From assembly GCF_002843305.1 (NCBI RefSeq), contig NZ_PGSG01000091.1, positions 1 to 64,000 on the forward strand: a stretch of 64,000 bases of DNA, given 5' to 3'. Positions within the stretch are counted from its first letter, which is position 1. Every line of letters starts with the position of its first letter. Source of the stretch: Streptomyces barkulensis. Its GTDB lineage: Bacteria; Actinomycetota; Actinomycetes; Streptomycetales; Streptomycetaceae. Positions 50,956-59,498 of this stretch are shown here, in pieces. The position numbers were made by a program, and so were the translations under genes. The notes below the pieces were generated by a model. That model was not told the DNA's origin. It saw only the letters and a program-made list of their open reading frames with translations, and ran no database searches.

Positions 50956-52071
50956 TCAGCGCGGGCCGCGTTTGCGCTCCGCCATGTGGCGGCCCAGCGC
51001 CTGCTTCCGCTTCCAGTCGCGCCGCAGCTCCGCCCGCAGCCGGGCGTCGGTGCGGGCCGCGAGGTACTGGTTCTCGCGCAGCAGCTTGCGGTAGCTGTCC
51101 AGTCGGCGCGGCGACAGGGCTCCGTCGTCGACGGCGGCCAGAACGGCGCAGCCCGGCTCGGCGGTGTGCGCGCAGTCGTGGAAGCGGCAGGCGCGCGCCA
51201 GCTCCTCGACGTCCGCGAAGGCCCGGCCGACGCCCTCCTCGGCGTCCCACAGCCCGACGCCGCGCAGCCCCGGGGTGTCGATGACGACTCCGCCGCCGGG
51301 CAGCGCGAACAGCTCGCGGGTGGTCGTGGTGTGCCGGCCCTTGCCGTCGCTCGCGCGGGTCTCGCGCACCTCCAGCGCATCCTGCCCGATCAGCGCGTTG
51401 ACCAGGGTGGACTTGCCTGCCCCGGACTGCCCGAGCAGCACGGCGGTGCCTCCGCCGAGCACGGCGGCGAGCACGTCCAGCCCTTCGCCGGTGAGCGCGC
51501 TGACGGGCAGCACCGTCACGCCGGGCGCCGAGGCCTCGGCGTCGGCCGCGGCATGGGCGGCGTCCGGGGCCAGATCGGTCTTGGTGAGGGCCACCAGCGG
51601 CTGGGCCCCGCTCTCCCAGGCCAGCGCGAGGAAGCGCTCCAGCCTTCCGGGATCGAGCGGGACGGCCAGTGAGACGGCGACGACGGCGTGGTCGACGTTG
51701 GCGGCCAGCACCTGCCCCTCGGATCGCCTGGAGGAGGTGGAGCGCACGAAGGCGGTACGGCGGGGCAGCAGGGCCCGGACCGTCCACGGCGTCCGGCGCC
51801 CGCCGGGTTCGAGGGCGGCCCAGTCACCGGTGCAGACGGTGAGCAGCGGGTCCGGGGAGACGACGGGCGCGATGCCGGCCCGTACGGGGCCGTCGGCGGT
51901 GAAGGCGTCGCACCGCCCGCGGTCCACGCGGACCACGCGGGCGGGGGTCAGGCCCCGGCGCCCGTACGGGGCGAAGGCCTCGGCGGTGTGCTCGTCCCAG
52001 CCGTAGGGGGCGAGCGGGTGTTCGGAGTGTGCGGGGTGTTCGGGGTGTGCGGGTACGTCGAGAGGACTCAA
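50956..52071 (-). CDS. rsgA: Ribosome small-subunit biogenesis GTPase RsgA
   Basis: Circularly permuted GTPase that matures the 30S subunit, 371 residues. Order of motifs: G4 TKTD (near residue 165), G1 GQSGAGKSTLVN (near residue 215), G2 loop HTTTTRELF and G3 DTPG, confirming the permutation. A C-terminal zinc motif Cys-x4-Cys-x-His-x5-Cys (CRFHDCAHTAEPGC) follows. An OB-like N-terminal part is present. The first 20 residues have a His-Pro-Glu repeat (HPEHPAHSEHP) from an imperfect 18 bp DNA repeat near 52014-52048. The start is TTG at 52071 with GGAAGGG upstream. A 25-codon ORF precedes it on the same strand. Confidence 0.9.
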   Translation of the reverse strand: MSPLDVPAHPEHPAHSEHPLAPYGWDEHTAEAFAPYGRRGLTPARVVRVDRGRCDAFTADGPVRAGIAPVVSPDPLLTVCTGDWAALEPGGRRTPWTVRALLPRRTAFVRSTSSRRSEGQVLAANVDHAVVAVSLAVPLDPGRLERFLALAWESGAQPLVALTKTDLAPDAAHAAADAEASAPGVTVLPVSALTGEGLDVLAAVLGGGTAVLLGQSGAGKSTLVNALIGQDALEVRETRASDGKGRHTTTTRELFALPGGGVVIDTPGLRGVGLWDAEEGVGRAFADVEELARACRFHDCAHTAEPGCAVLAAVDDGALSPRRLDSYRKLLRENQYLAARTDARLRAELRRDWKRKQALGRHMAERKRGPR

Positions 52072-52485
52072 CGCGGATGCCCTTCCGGGAAGGGCGGCCC
52101 CGGGGCGGTGGCCCGGAGGACGGGCCGGATGTGGTCAGCCGGAGGCCGCGGAGGTGGAACGGACGGACTCGTTGCCGCGGGTCGCGCCCGCGGCGGCGGC
52201 GTCGGCAGCCATGGGGCCCACCTCCCGTTCCCGGATCGTCGACGGCTTCCCCGGGGCCGTGTCGATCAAGGTCGATCAGGCCCCTCCAGGGCCTTTCGGG
52301 CCCTCGCGGCGACGACCCTAGGGCGGCGGGCGGCCCCCGCGCCACCGGTTTTCCCGGCCGTCCTCACCCGTCTGGAGGAATCTCACGGGTCACAGAGACA
52401 GAAGCGCCCCCCGGGGAGACATACGCGGTCATTTGGTGGAAAATTGCAGCATAAGGGTGAAAGTGTCCTAGAGGAGGTGGCTCAG
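52072..52485. other. 414 bp divergent region between rsgA and the SPW gene
   Basis: It contains a candidate 25-codon minus-strand ORF (52135-52212), the direct repeat GTCGATCA-AG-GTCGATCA (52261-52278) and an inverted repeat AGGGCC-TTTCG-GGCCCT (52288-52304). There is a possible minus-strand -10 (TAGGGT, about 52315-52322). An AT-richer stretch before the SPW gene (52430-52465) probably holds its promoter. Confidence 0.55.
52135..52212 (-). CDS. Candidate 25-residue leader or small ORF upstream of rsgA
   Basis: The frame starts ATG at 52212 and ends TGA at 52137, giving a 25-residue Ala/Ser-rich peptide beginning MAADAAAAGATRGNESV. GGGAGGTG lies about 6 bp upstream of the ATG, one of the better ribosome sites in the window. 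It ends 63 bp before the rsgA TTG. No relative recognised. It could be a leader peptide, a stand-alone small protein or chance. Confidence 0.4.
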   Translation of the reverse strand: MAADAAAAGATRGNESVRSTSAASG

Positions 52486-52935
52486 ATGGCCACACCGACG
52501 TCACGCATCGAGGAACACCCTGACCTCATCGGAATGCGTGCACGCTACGCGGAGGCGTCGGCGACACCGACGGCGCAGGGGATGGAGGCGCTGACCGTGC
52601 TGGGCGGCGTCTTCCTGCTGGCCTCGCCATGGATCGTGGGGTTCAGCCAGTTCAACGCGCTGACCATCAACAACTTCGTCACCGGCATCGCGCTCGCCGT
52701 GATCGGGCTGACGCTCGCGGTCGCCTTCGAGCGGGCGTACGGCCTGAGCATGGCCGTGTGCGTGCTGGGCGCCTGGACGGTGATATCCCCCTGGCTGGTG
52801 ACCGGTGACGTGGCCACCACCAGGACGGTCCTCACCAACGTGATCACCGGAGGAATCATCTTCCTGCTGGGGCTGGCCCTGCTGGCCGTCGGCAGGAAGG
52901 GCGGCAAGGGCAGCCGCGCGCACAAGAGGGGGTGA
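52486..52935 (+). CDS. SPW-repeat membrane protein
   Basis: 149 residues with four membrane segments. Two SPW motifs are visible, each in a helical pair: VLGGVFLLASPWIVGFSQFN and VLGAWTVISPWLVTGD. GIALAVIGLTLAVAF and VITGGIIFLLGLALLAVG are the other segments. The N-terminal 30 residues are polar and the C-terminus is basic. SPW-repeat proteins are widespread in actinobacteria; function unknown. ATG at 52486 follows GAGGAGGTGG by about 6 bp. The upstream promoter region is unusually AT-rich for this genome. Confidence 0.85.
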   Translation: MATPTSRIEEHPDLIGMRARYAEASATPTAQGMEALTVLGGVFLLASPWIVGFSQFNALTINNFVTGIALAVIGLTLAVAFERAYGLSMAVCVLGAWTVISPWLVTGDVATTRTVLTNVITGGIIFLLGLALLAVGRKGGKGSRAHKRG

Positions 52936-52958
52936 CCCGACCGCACACACGGCACACA

Positions 52959-52996
52959 CGGCGCCCGTCCCCGCGCGGAAGCGGGGACGGGCGCCG
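52959..52996. terminator. 16 bp hairpin between SPW and MFS genes
   Basis: The arms 52959-52974 and 52981-52996 pair perfectly around GCGGAA. It serves two converging genes. Confidence 0.8.
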
Positions 52997-53036
52997 CGTC
53001 GCGTTTTCCCGGGCCCGTGCGGCTGCGGAGCCGGGC

Positions 53037-54923
53037 TCAGGGACGGCGGGAACGGCTTTCACCGTCGGCGGCGGCACGCAGCCGCCCGTCGGCGTCCCTG
53101 TGGAGCTCGCGGCGTGCCAGCCCGGTGCGGACCGCGTGGCGGTACCGGCCCGGCCCCCAGTAGCGGGCCCGGACCCGGCGTGCCAGTTCGCGCGGACGCG
53201 CCGGCCCGTCCTCCCGCAGCGCCCGGGACAGGACCCCGATCTCGCGGTCGACCACAGCGCTGTCGTCGATGACCGTGCGGCTGGTGGTCGGCGGCAGCGT
53301 GGACCAGCTTCGCGGGTACAGCGCGGGGTGGCCGGGAGGCGCCGAAGGGCTCGCGGGCCCTCCGGCGCGCTCCTCCCCGGCCGTCGCCTTCCCCGCCTCG
53401 TCCTTCCCGGTCCCTTCCTTCCCGGGCTCCTCCCGCGGTCCCCCGCCCTCCTGCGTCCTCTGCTCCTTGGCGTCCTCGACGGACAGCGGCATGGCGATGT
53501 CCTCCAGGGCGCGCTGCTCGGCGCGCACCCCGAACAGCGCCTGCACCACTCCGGCCAGCAGCATCACCGCTCCGGCGAGCAGATAGCCGTAGAACACGTT
53601 GGTGCGGGATTCGGTGGCGATCAGGTTGCCGAAGAACCAGGGGCCGAAGATCCCCCCGATGGCCGTGGCGATGGCGTAGAAGAACGCGATGACCATGGCG
53701 CGGATCTCCAGCGGGAAGGTCTCGCTGACGGTGAGGTAGCCGGAGCTGGCCGCGGCCGAGGCGAAGAAGAAGATGAACACCCAGGCGACGGTCTGCCACA
53801 CCGCGTTCAGGGTGCCCTCGGCGAACAGCCACCCGGTGCCGACGGTGAGGAGGCCGGAGAGCAGGAACGTGCCGGCGATCATGGGACGGCGGCCGACCCG
53901 GTCGAAGAGGCGGCCCAGCAGGACGGGGCCGAGGAAGTTGCCGAGCGCGAAGGGCAGCAGGAACAGGCCCACGTTCTGCGCCTTGACGCCGTAGAACGTG
54001 GTGAGCATCAGCCCGTAGGTGAAGAAGACCGCGTTGTACAGGAACGCCTGGGATCCCATCAGGGAGAAACCCACGACGGCCCGTTTGGGGTAGACCTTGA
54101 ACACCGTCCGGGCGATCTCCACGAAGCCGGTGCTGCGGCGGGCCCGGATCTCCACCGGGTCGCCCTCCGGCTCCTCCAGCCGCTCGCCGGTGTACTTCTC
54201 GACCTTCTCCTCGATGCCGGCGACGACGCGTTCGGCCTCGTCCTTCTTCCCGTGGATGATGAGCCAGCGCGGACTCTCGGGGACGAACAGCCGCAGCAGC
54301 AGGATGCCCACGGCCAGGATCGCGCCCATGCCGAAGGCCACGCGCCAGCCGATGTCCGACGGGAGCTCCCGCAGGTAGAGGTAGCCCAGTGCGGCGGCGA
54401 CCCCGGCTCCCAGCCAGTAGGAACCGTTGACCACGAGGGCGACGGTGCCGCGCACCCGGGCCGGCATCAGCTCGTCGATGGCCGAGTTGATCGCCGAGTA
54501 CTCGCCGCCGATGCCCAGGCCGGTGATGAAGCGGGAGACGGCGAACCAGACGAAGGTGGGAGTGCCGTCGGGCACCCACAGGCCCGCCAGTGAGGTTCCG
54601 GTCACGCCCACCAGGTACACGCCCAGGGTGATCAGGAACAGCTTCTTGCGTCCGAAGCGGTCGGTCAGGTAGCCCCACACCAGGGCCCCGGAGATGGCGC
54701 CGAAGATGTAGATGGAGGCGGAGCCGGCGACCTGGACGGTGGAGAAGCCGATCGACTCCTTCAGTGAGGCCCCGACGGCACCCTTGACCGTCACCTCCAG
54801 TCCGTCGAGGATCCACACCGTTCCCAGGGACAGCACGATGAGCCAGTGCCAGCGGCTCCACGGCAGTCGGTCCATACGCGCCGGAATGCGCGTCTTCACC
54901 ACTTCGGTGGTGGGAGTGGTCAT
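53037..54923 (-). CDS. MFS transporter with long charged tail and putative winged-helix domain
   Basis: 628 residues. Residues about 25-470 are a 12-segment major-facilitator domain of the sugar/aromatic-acid porter type: LDGLEVTVKGAVG in segment 1, GYLTDRFGRKKLFLI in loop 2-3, RFITGLGIGGEYSAINSAI in segment 4, PESPRWLI after segment 6 and RLFDRVGRRPMI in loop 8-9. A cytoplasmic tail of about 157 residues follows. It is first acidic/basic low-complexity, then a compact helical region (VDREIGVLSRALREDGPARP, RRVRARYWGPGRYRHAVRTG, LARRELHRDADGRLR) reminiscent of a winged helix. Substrate not determinable. ATG at 54923 follows GGGAGG by 7 bp. Confidence 0.85.
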   Translation of the reverse strand: MTTPTTEVVKTRIPARMDRLPWSRWHWLIVLSLGTVWILDGLEVTVKGAVGASLKESIGFSTVQVAGSASIYIFGAISGALVWGYLTDRFGRKKLFLITLGVYLVGVTGTSLAGLWVPDGTPTFVWFAVSRFITGLGIGGEYSAINSAIDELMPARVRGTVALVVNGSYWLGAGVAAALGYLYLRELPSDIGWRVAFGMGAILAVGILLLRLFVPESPRWLIIHGKKDEAERVVAGIEEKVEKYTGERLEEPEGDPVEIRARRSTGFVEIARTVFKVYPKRAVVGFSLMGSQAFLYNAVFFTYGLMLTTFYGVKAQNVGLFLLPFALGNFLGPVLLGRLFDRVGRRPMIAGTFLLSGLLTVGTGWLFAEGTLNAVWQTVAWVFIFFFASAAASSGYLTVSETFPLEIRAMVIAFFYAIATAIGGIFGPWFFGNLIATESRTNVFYGYLLAGAVMLLAGVVQALFGVRAEQRALEDIAMPLSVEDAKEQRTQEGGGPREEPGKEGTGKDEAGKATAGEERAGGPASPSAPPGHPALYPRSWSTLPPTTSRTVIDDSAVVDREIGVLSRALREDGPARPRELARRVRARYWGPGRYRHAVRTGLARRELHRDADGRLRAAADGESRSRRP

Positions 54924-54983
54924 GTACAAGCCTCCCGGATCGGTCGAAACCGTGTCCGGGTTTCCCCGAGTGCCGGGAATGAT

Positions 54984-55045
54984 GCGGGCGGCGACGGCTC
55001 CGGCCCCGCCCCGTGCCGGACGGGGCCGGAGCCGTCGCCGCCCGC
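54984..55045 (-). terminator. 25 bp perfect stem hairpin downstream of the YihY gene
   Basis: The arms 54984-55008 and 55021-55045 are exact reverse complements with a 12 nt loop. It lies 10 bp past the YihY stop on the minus strand and just upstream of the MFS gene, so it insulates the two. Confidence 0.87.
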
Positions 55046-55055
55046 CGCCGGGCGT

Positions 55056-56204
55056 TCACTCCCGGCGGCGGGAGCGCAGCCGGGAGCGTATGTCGGACGG
55101 CGGCAGGAACTTCGTCCAGCGCTCGGGGAACTCCGCGGGCGGCTCGACGGCCCCCGCCTCCTCCCCCTCGCCCCCGTCGCCGCCCTCGGCCCCCCGCATC
55201 GCGCGCCGTGCCGCCGCCGCGGCGACGACCTCGGCGGCGGCCTGCTCGCGGGCCCGCTCGCTGGCGCGGCGGGCGGCGGCGGTGGTGACCGAGGGCCACA
55301 CATGGTCGATGGCGGCGTTGACGGCCGCGCCCACCAGGACCGCGAAGGCCGAGACGCCGATCCACAGCAGTACGGCCACGGGCGCGGCCAGTGACCCGTA
55401 CAGCGTCGGCCCGTCCACCGTGCGCGTGAGGTACAGGCGCAGCGTGAAGCTGCCGGCGATCCACATCAGCAGGGCGACCAGCGCGCCGGGGACGTCCTCC
55501 ACCCAGGGGGAGCGCACCGGTACCGAGACGTGGTAGAGCGTGGTGAGGAAGGCGATGGAGACGACCACCACCACGGGCCAGTAGAAGATCTCGACCAGCA
55601 GCTCCAGTTGCGGCACCCAGCCGACCACCGCGTCCGGCCCGACGATCAGCAGCGGCAGGGCGACCGCGCCCAGCGGCAGCGCGACCAGATACAGCCCGAA
55701 GGCCAGCAGCCGGGTGGCGACGATGCCCCGGTGGCCGTCGAGGCCGTACATGACGGTGATGGTGTCTATGAAGACGTTCATCGTGCGCGAGCCGGACCAC
55801 AGCGCCAGCGCGAAACCGACGGAGATCACGTCGGGCCGCCCGCCCTCGATCACGTCGTCGATCAGCGGTTCCGCGATCTGGCTGACGCCCCGGTCGGACA
55901 GGACGGCGGCGGAGGCGTTCAGGATGTTGGCGCGGACGCTGTCGATGGTGTCGGTGCCGATCCAGGCGTCGAGGTAGCCGAGCAGCCCGATCAGGCCCAG
56001 CAGCAGCGGCGGCAGCGACAGCAGGGTGAAGAAGGCCGCCTCGGCGGCCAGCCCCAGGATCCGGTACTCCATCGCGGAGTTGACGGTGTCCTTCAGCAGC
56101 AGCCAGGCGAGCTTCCGCTTGGGGACGTTGCGGTACAGGGCACGCGCCCTGCGCAGCGGGTTCGAGGAGCTCTTCGGGGGTGAGGGGGCCGGTTGCACGC
56201 CCAT
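55056..56204 (-). CDS. YihY/BrkB-family inner membrane protein
   Basis: 382 residues with six membrane segments between residues about 45 and 305 (AAFFTLLSLPPLLLGLIGLL, FALALWSGSRTMNVFIDTI, AFGLYLVALPLGAVALPLLI, FYWPVVVVVSIAFLTTLYHV, VALLMWIAGSFTLRLYL, PVAVLLWIGVSAFAVLVGAA). The conserved GLAAEAAFF and the ALWSGSRTMNVF region mark the family, once called ribonuclease BN by mistake. The C-terminal 80 residues are Ala/Glu/Arg-rich and cytoplasmic. Molecular role is not established. ATG at 56204 begins a short polar leader. Confidence 0.88.
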   Translation of the reverse strand: MGVQPAPSPPKSSSNPLRRARALYRNVPKRKLAWLLLKDTVNSAMEYRILGLAAEAAFFTLLSLPPLLLGLIGLLGYLDAWIGTDTIDSVRANILNASAAVLSDRGVSQIAEPLIDDVIEGGRPDVISVGFALALWSGSRTMNVFIDTITVMYGLDGHRGIVATRLLAFGLYLVALPLGAVALPLLIVGPDAVVGWVPQLELLVEIFYWPVVVVVSIAFLTTLYHVSVPVRSPWVEDVPGALVALLMWIAGSFTLRLYLTRTVDGPTLYGSLAAPVAVLLWIGVSAFAVLVGAAVNAAIDHVWPSVTTAAARRASERAREQAAAEVVAAAAARRAMRGAEGGDGGEGEEAGAVEPPAEFPERWTKFLPPSDIRSRLRSRRRE

Positions 56205-56326
56205 AACGTATCCGGCCCGGTGACCGCGGCTCACACCGTGGCCTGCCGGTCTCCCGGCGGACCACGCGGCCCGCGCGGCCCGCGCACCGGTGCGGGTGCG
56301 GGTGCGGGTGCGTACCGGCCCGGGGC

Positions 56327-57136
56327 TCACACCGCGTACAGCCCGTGGCCGGCGAAGATCCCGCGGGCCTCGGCCACCTGCTCCGGGGTGGGCACGGGGG
56401 TGCCGGCCAGGGGGAAGGTCCTCCCGACGGCCTCCCACTTGGCGGCGCCCAGCTTGTGGAAGGGCAGTACGTCGACGCGGGAGACGTTGCCGAGGGAGGC
56501 GGCGAAGGCGGCGACGCCCTCGATGTTGTCGGGCCCGTCGGTCAGGCCGGGGACCAGCACGAACCGTACCCACACCTCGTTGCCCAGCAGTGCCAGGCGG
56601 CGGGCGAAGGCCACCGTGGGGGCGATCTCGCCGCGGCCCCCGGTGACCTTCCGGTACAGCCCCGGCTCCCAGGACTTGATGTCCAGCAGCACCAGATCGG
56701 TGTCGGCCAGCAGTGCGTCGGATGCGCGGGCGCCGAGGAAGCCGGAGGTGTCCAGAGCGGTGTGCAGGCCCAGTTCGTGCTTGAAGCGGTGCAGCAGTTC
56801 TCCGGTGAACACCGGCTGGAGCAGCGGCTCGCCGCCGCTGAGGGTGGCGCCGCCGCCCGCGGCCCGGATGAAGGCGGTGTACTTGCCCGCCTCGGCGACG
56901 AGCTCGTCGGCGGTGGTGCGGCGGCCGTGGCGCAGCCGCCAGGTGTCGGGGTTGTGGCAGTACAGGCAGGCCAGCGGGCAGCCGGCGAGGAAGGCGGTGA
57001 AGCGGGTGCCGGGGCCGTCCACGCCGGTGGACAGGTCCCAGGAGTGCACCGACCCGGTGACCGGGCGGCGGGTGGCCGCCCCGGCGGGGGTTGCGGCCCC
57101 CGCCGGCGCGGTCGCCTGGTAGGTCAGGCGGTCCAT
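56327..57136 (-). CDS. pflA: Pyruvate formate-lyase-activating enzyme
   Basis: Radical SAM enzyme that installs the glycyl radical on PflB, 269 residues. The [4Fe-4S] motif is Cys-x3-Cys-x2-Cys in AGCPLACLYCHNPDTW (near residue 57), and ATLSGGEPLLQP near residue 100 is the SAM-binding GGE segment. FHKLGAAKWEAVG and VPTPEQVAEARGIF close the domain as in PflA. Residues 8-25 are an Ala/Thr/Pro stretch. ATG at 57136 overlaps the pflB stop by one base (TGATG). The enzyme needs reduced flavodoxin or ferredoxin and anoxic conditions. Confidence 0.94.
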   Translation of the reverse strand: MDRLTYQATAPAGAATPAGAATRRPVTGSVHSWDLSTGVDGPGTRFTAFLAGCPLACLYCHNPDTWRLRHGRRTTADELVAEAGKYTAFIRAAGGGATLSGGEPLLQPVFTGELLHRFKHELGLHTALDTSGFLGARASDALLADTDLVLLDIKSWEPGLYRKVTGGRGEIAPTVAFARRLALLGNEVWVRFVLVPGLTDGPDNIEGVAAFAASLGNVSRVDVLPFHKLGAAKWEAVGRTFPLAGTPVPTPEQVAEARGIFAGHGLYAV

Positions 57137-59448
57137 CACAGCGCTCCGTGGAAGGTGCGGGCGATGACGTCGAGCTGCTGCTCGCGGGTGAGCTTGACGA
57201 AGTTCACCGCGTAGCCGCTGACGCGGATGGTGAGCTGCGGGTACTTCTCCGGGTGCTCCATGGCGTCCACCAGCGTCCGGTGGTCCAGGACGTTGACGTT
57301 CATGTGGAAGCCCCCGGCGGCGGTGTAGCCGTCCAGCACCCCGGCGAGGTTCCCGGCGCGCTCGGCCGGGGTGCGGCCCAGGGCGTCGGGGGTGATGGTG
57401 TTGGTCAGCGAGATGCCGTCCTCGGCGTCGTCGTAGTCCAGCTTGGCCACCGACAGGGCCGAGGCGATGTAGCCGTGGCGGTCGCGGCCGTTCATCGGGT
57501 TGGCCCCGGGGGCGAAGGGGGTGCCGGCACGGCGGCCGTCGGGGGTGTTGCCGGTCTTCTTCCCGTAGACGACGTTGGAGGTGATGGTGAGCACCGACTG
57601 GGTGTGGACGGCGCCCCGGTAGGTGGGGTGGCGGCGCACCTTCTCCATGAAGCCGTGCACCAGTCCGCGGGCGATCTCGTCGGCCCGGTCGTCGTTGTTG
57701 CCGTAGGCCGGGTAGTCGCCCTCGACCTCGTAGTCGACGGCCAGCCCGGTGGCGTCGCGGATCACCCGCACCCGTGCGTGCTTGATCGCCGAGAGCGAGT
57801 CGGCGGCGACCGACAGCCCGGCGATGCCGCAGGCCATGGTGCGCAGCACCTCGCGGTCGTGCAGGGCCATCTCCAGCCGCTCGTAGGCGTACCTGTCGTG
57901 CATGTAGTGGATGACGTTCAGGGCGTGGACGTAGGTCCTGGCCAGCCACTCCAGCATCGCGTCGTAGCGCTCGGCGACGGTGGCGTAGTCCAGGTACTCG
58001 CCCTCGACCGGGCGGAACCCGCGCACCACCTGCTCGCCGGTGATCTCGTCGCGGCCGCCGTTGATGGCGTAGAGCAGGGCCTTGGCGACGTTGACGCGCG
58101 CCCCGAAGAACTGCATCTGCTTCCCCGTGGCCATCGCGGAGACGCAGCAGGCGATGGCGGTGTCGTCGCCGTACTTGGGGCGCATCAGCTCGTCGGACTC
58201 GAACTGCAGGGCGCTGGTGTCCACCGCCGTCCTCGCCGCGAACTCCTTGAAGCCCTCCGGCAGCGCCCGCGACCAGAAGACCGTCAGGTTGGGCTCCGGC
58301 GCGGGACCGAGGTTGTACAGGGTCCGCAGGGCGCGGAAGGCGGTACGGGTGACCAGCGGGCGGCCGTCCTCGCCGATCCCGGCCAGCGACCAGGTCACCC
58401 AGGTGGGGTCGCCGGAGTAGAGCTGGTTGTACTCGGGGGTGCGCAGGAAGCGGACGATGCGGAGCTTGATCACGAAGTCGTCGACCAGCTCCTGGGCGCC
58501 GCTCTCGGTCAGCAGCCCGCGCTCGATGTCGCGCTGGAGGTAGACGTCGAGGAAGGCGTCGATGCGGCCGATGGACATGGCCGCGCCGTTCTGCTCCTTC
58601 ACGGCGGCCAGGTAGGCGAAGTACAGCCACTGGACGGCCTCGCGGCCGGTGGCGGCCGGGCGGGAGACGTCGTACCCGTAGGAGGCGGCCATCTCCTTCA
58701 GCTCGCGCAGCGCCCGGATCTGCTCGGCGTTCTCCTCGCGGTCGCGGATGACGTCCTCGGTGGGCCACTGGTCGTCCAGCAGCGCCCGGTCGGCCTGCTT
58801 GTCGGCGATCAGCCGGTCCACGCCGTACAGGGCGACGCGGCGGTAGTCGCCGATGATGCGGCCGCGGCCGTAGGCGTCGGGCAGGCCGGTGATGATGCCG
58901 GCCGAGCGGCAGGCCCGGATCTCGGGGGTGTAGGCGTCGAAGACGCCGTCGTTGTGGGTCTTGCGGTAGGTGGTGAAGATCTTCTTCACCTCCGGGTCGG
59001 GCTCGTGGCCGTAGGCCTTCAGGGCCGCCTCGACCATCCGCCAGCCTCCGATGGGCATGATCGCCCGCTTGAGGGGGGCGTCGGTCTGCAGGCCGACGAT
59101 CAGGTCCAGGTCCTTGTCGATGTAGCCGGGGCCGAAGGCGGTGATGGTGGAGGGGGTGGCGGTGTCCACGTCGTACACGCCGCGCTCGCGCTCGGCGGGG
59201 AACATCGCCAGCAGCTTCTCCCACACGGCGGTGGTGCGGTCGGTGGGGCCGGCGAGGAAGGAGCCGTCGCCCTCGTAGGGGGTGTAGTTGTGCTGGACGA
59301 AGTCGCGGACGTCGACGGCGTCCCGCCACAGGCCGCCCTTGAAGCCCTGCCAGGCGCCGGCGTCGGCGCGGGGACCGGTTTCGGTGCGGGCGCCGGTACC
59401 GGCGCGGTCCGGCGAGTGGGGGGTCTGCGGCTGCGGAATGGTGGTCAT
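57136..59448 (-). CDS. pflB: Pyruvate formate-lyase (formate C-acetyltransferase)
   Basis: Glycyl-radical enzyme that splits pyruvate with CoA into acetyl-CoA and formate without oxygen, 770 residues. The catalytic Cys pair is Cys434-Cys435 in IACCVSAMATGKQM, and the glycyl-radical Gly is Gly745 in RVSGYAVNFVKL. Both are intact, so the enzyme should be functional. The first 33 residues are a Pro/Thr/Gly leader before GAWQGFKGGLWRDAVDVRDF, where the usual PflB sequence begins. ATG at 59448 follows GGGAG. It lies 50 bp downstream of adhE and directly before pflA, forming an operon. Oxygen cleaves activated PFL, so activity implies anoxic cells. Confidence 0.96.
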   Translation of the reverse strand: MTTIPQPQTPHSPDRAGTGARTETGPRADAGAWQGFKGGLWRDAVDVRDFVQHNYTPYEGDGSFLAGPTDRTTAVWEKLLAMFPAERERGVYDVDTATPSTITAFGPGYIDKDLDLIVGLQTDAPLKRAIMPIGGWRMVEAALKAYGHEPDPEVKKIFTTYRKTHNDGVFDAYTPEIRACRSAGIITGLPDAYGRGRIIGDYRRVALYGVDRLIADKQADRALLDDQWPTEDVIRDREENAEQIRALRELKEMAASYGYDVSRPAATGREAVQWLYFAYLAAVKEQNGAAMSIGRIDAFLDVYLQRDIERGLLTESGAQELVDDFVIKLRIVRFLRTPEYNQLYSGDPTWVTWSLAGIGEDGRPLVTRTAFRALRTLYNLGPAPEPNLTVFWSRALPEGFKEFAARTAVDTSALQFESDELMRPKYGDDTAIACCVSAMATGKQMQFFGARVNVAKALLYAINGGRDEITGEQVVRGFRPVEGEYLDYATVAERYDAMLEWLARTYVHALNVIHYMHDRYAYERLEMALHDREVLRTMACGIAGLSVAADSLSAIKHARVRVIRDATGLAVDYEVEGDYPAYGNNDDRADEIARGLVHGFMEKVRRHPTYRGAVHTQSVLTITSNVVYGKKTGNTPDGRRAGTPFAPGANPMNGRDRHGYIASALSVAKLDYDDAEDGISLTNTITPDALGRTPAERAGNLAGVLDGYTAAGGFHMNVNVLDHRTLVDAMEHPEKYPQLTIRVSGYAVNFVKLTREQQLDVIARTFHGAL

Positions 59449-59498
59449 GGCTGGTCTCCCTTGGGGTTGACCCGTGCGGGGCGGTCGGGCGGCTGTGC

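Noticed and set aside
53059..56265. A 1068-codon minus-strand frame across the MFS and YihY genes
   Set aside because: It is a shadow frame rich in Arg, Gly and Pro with no domain pattern. The true MFS and YihY frames carry membrane segments and family motifs.
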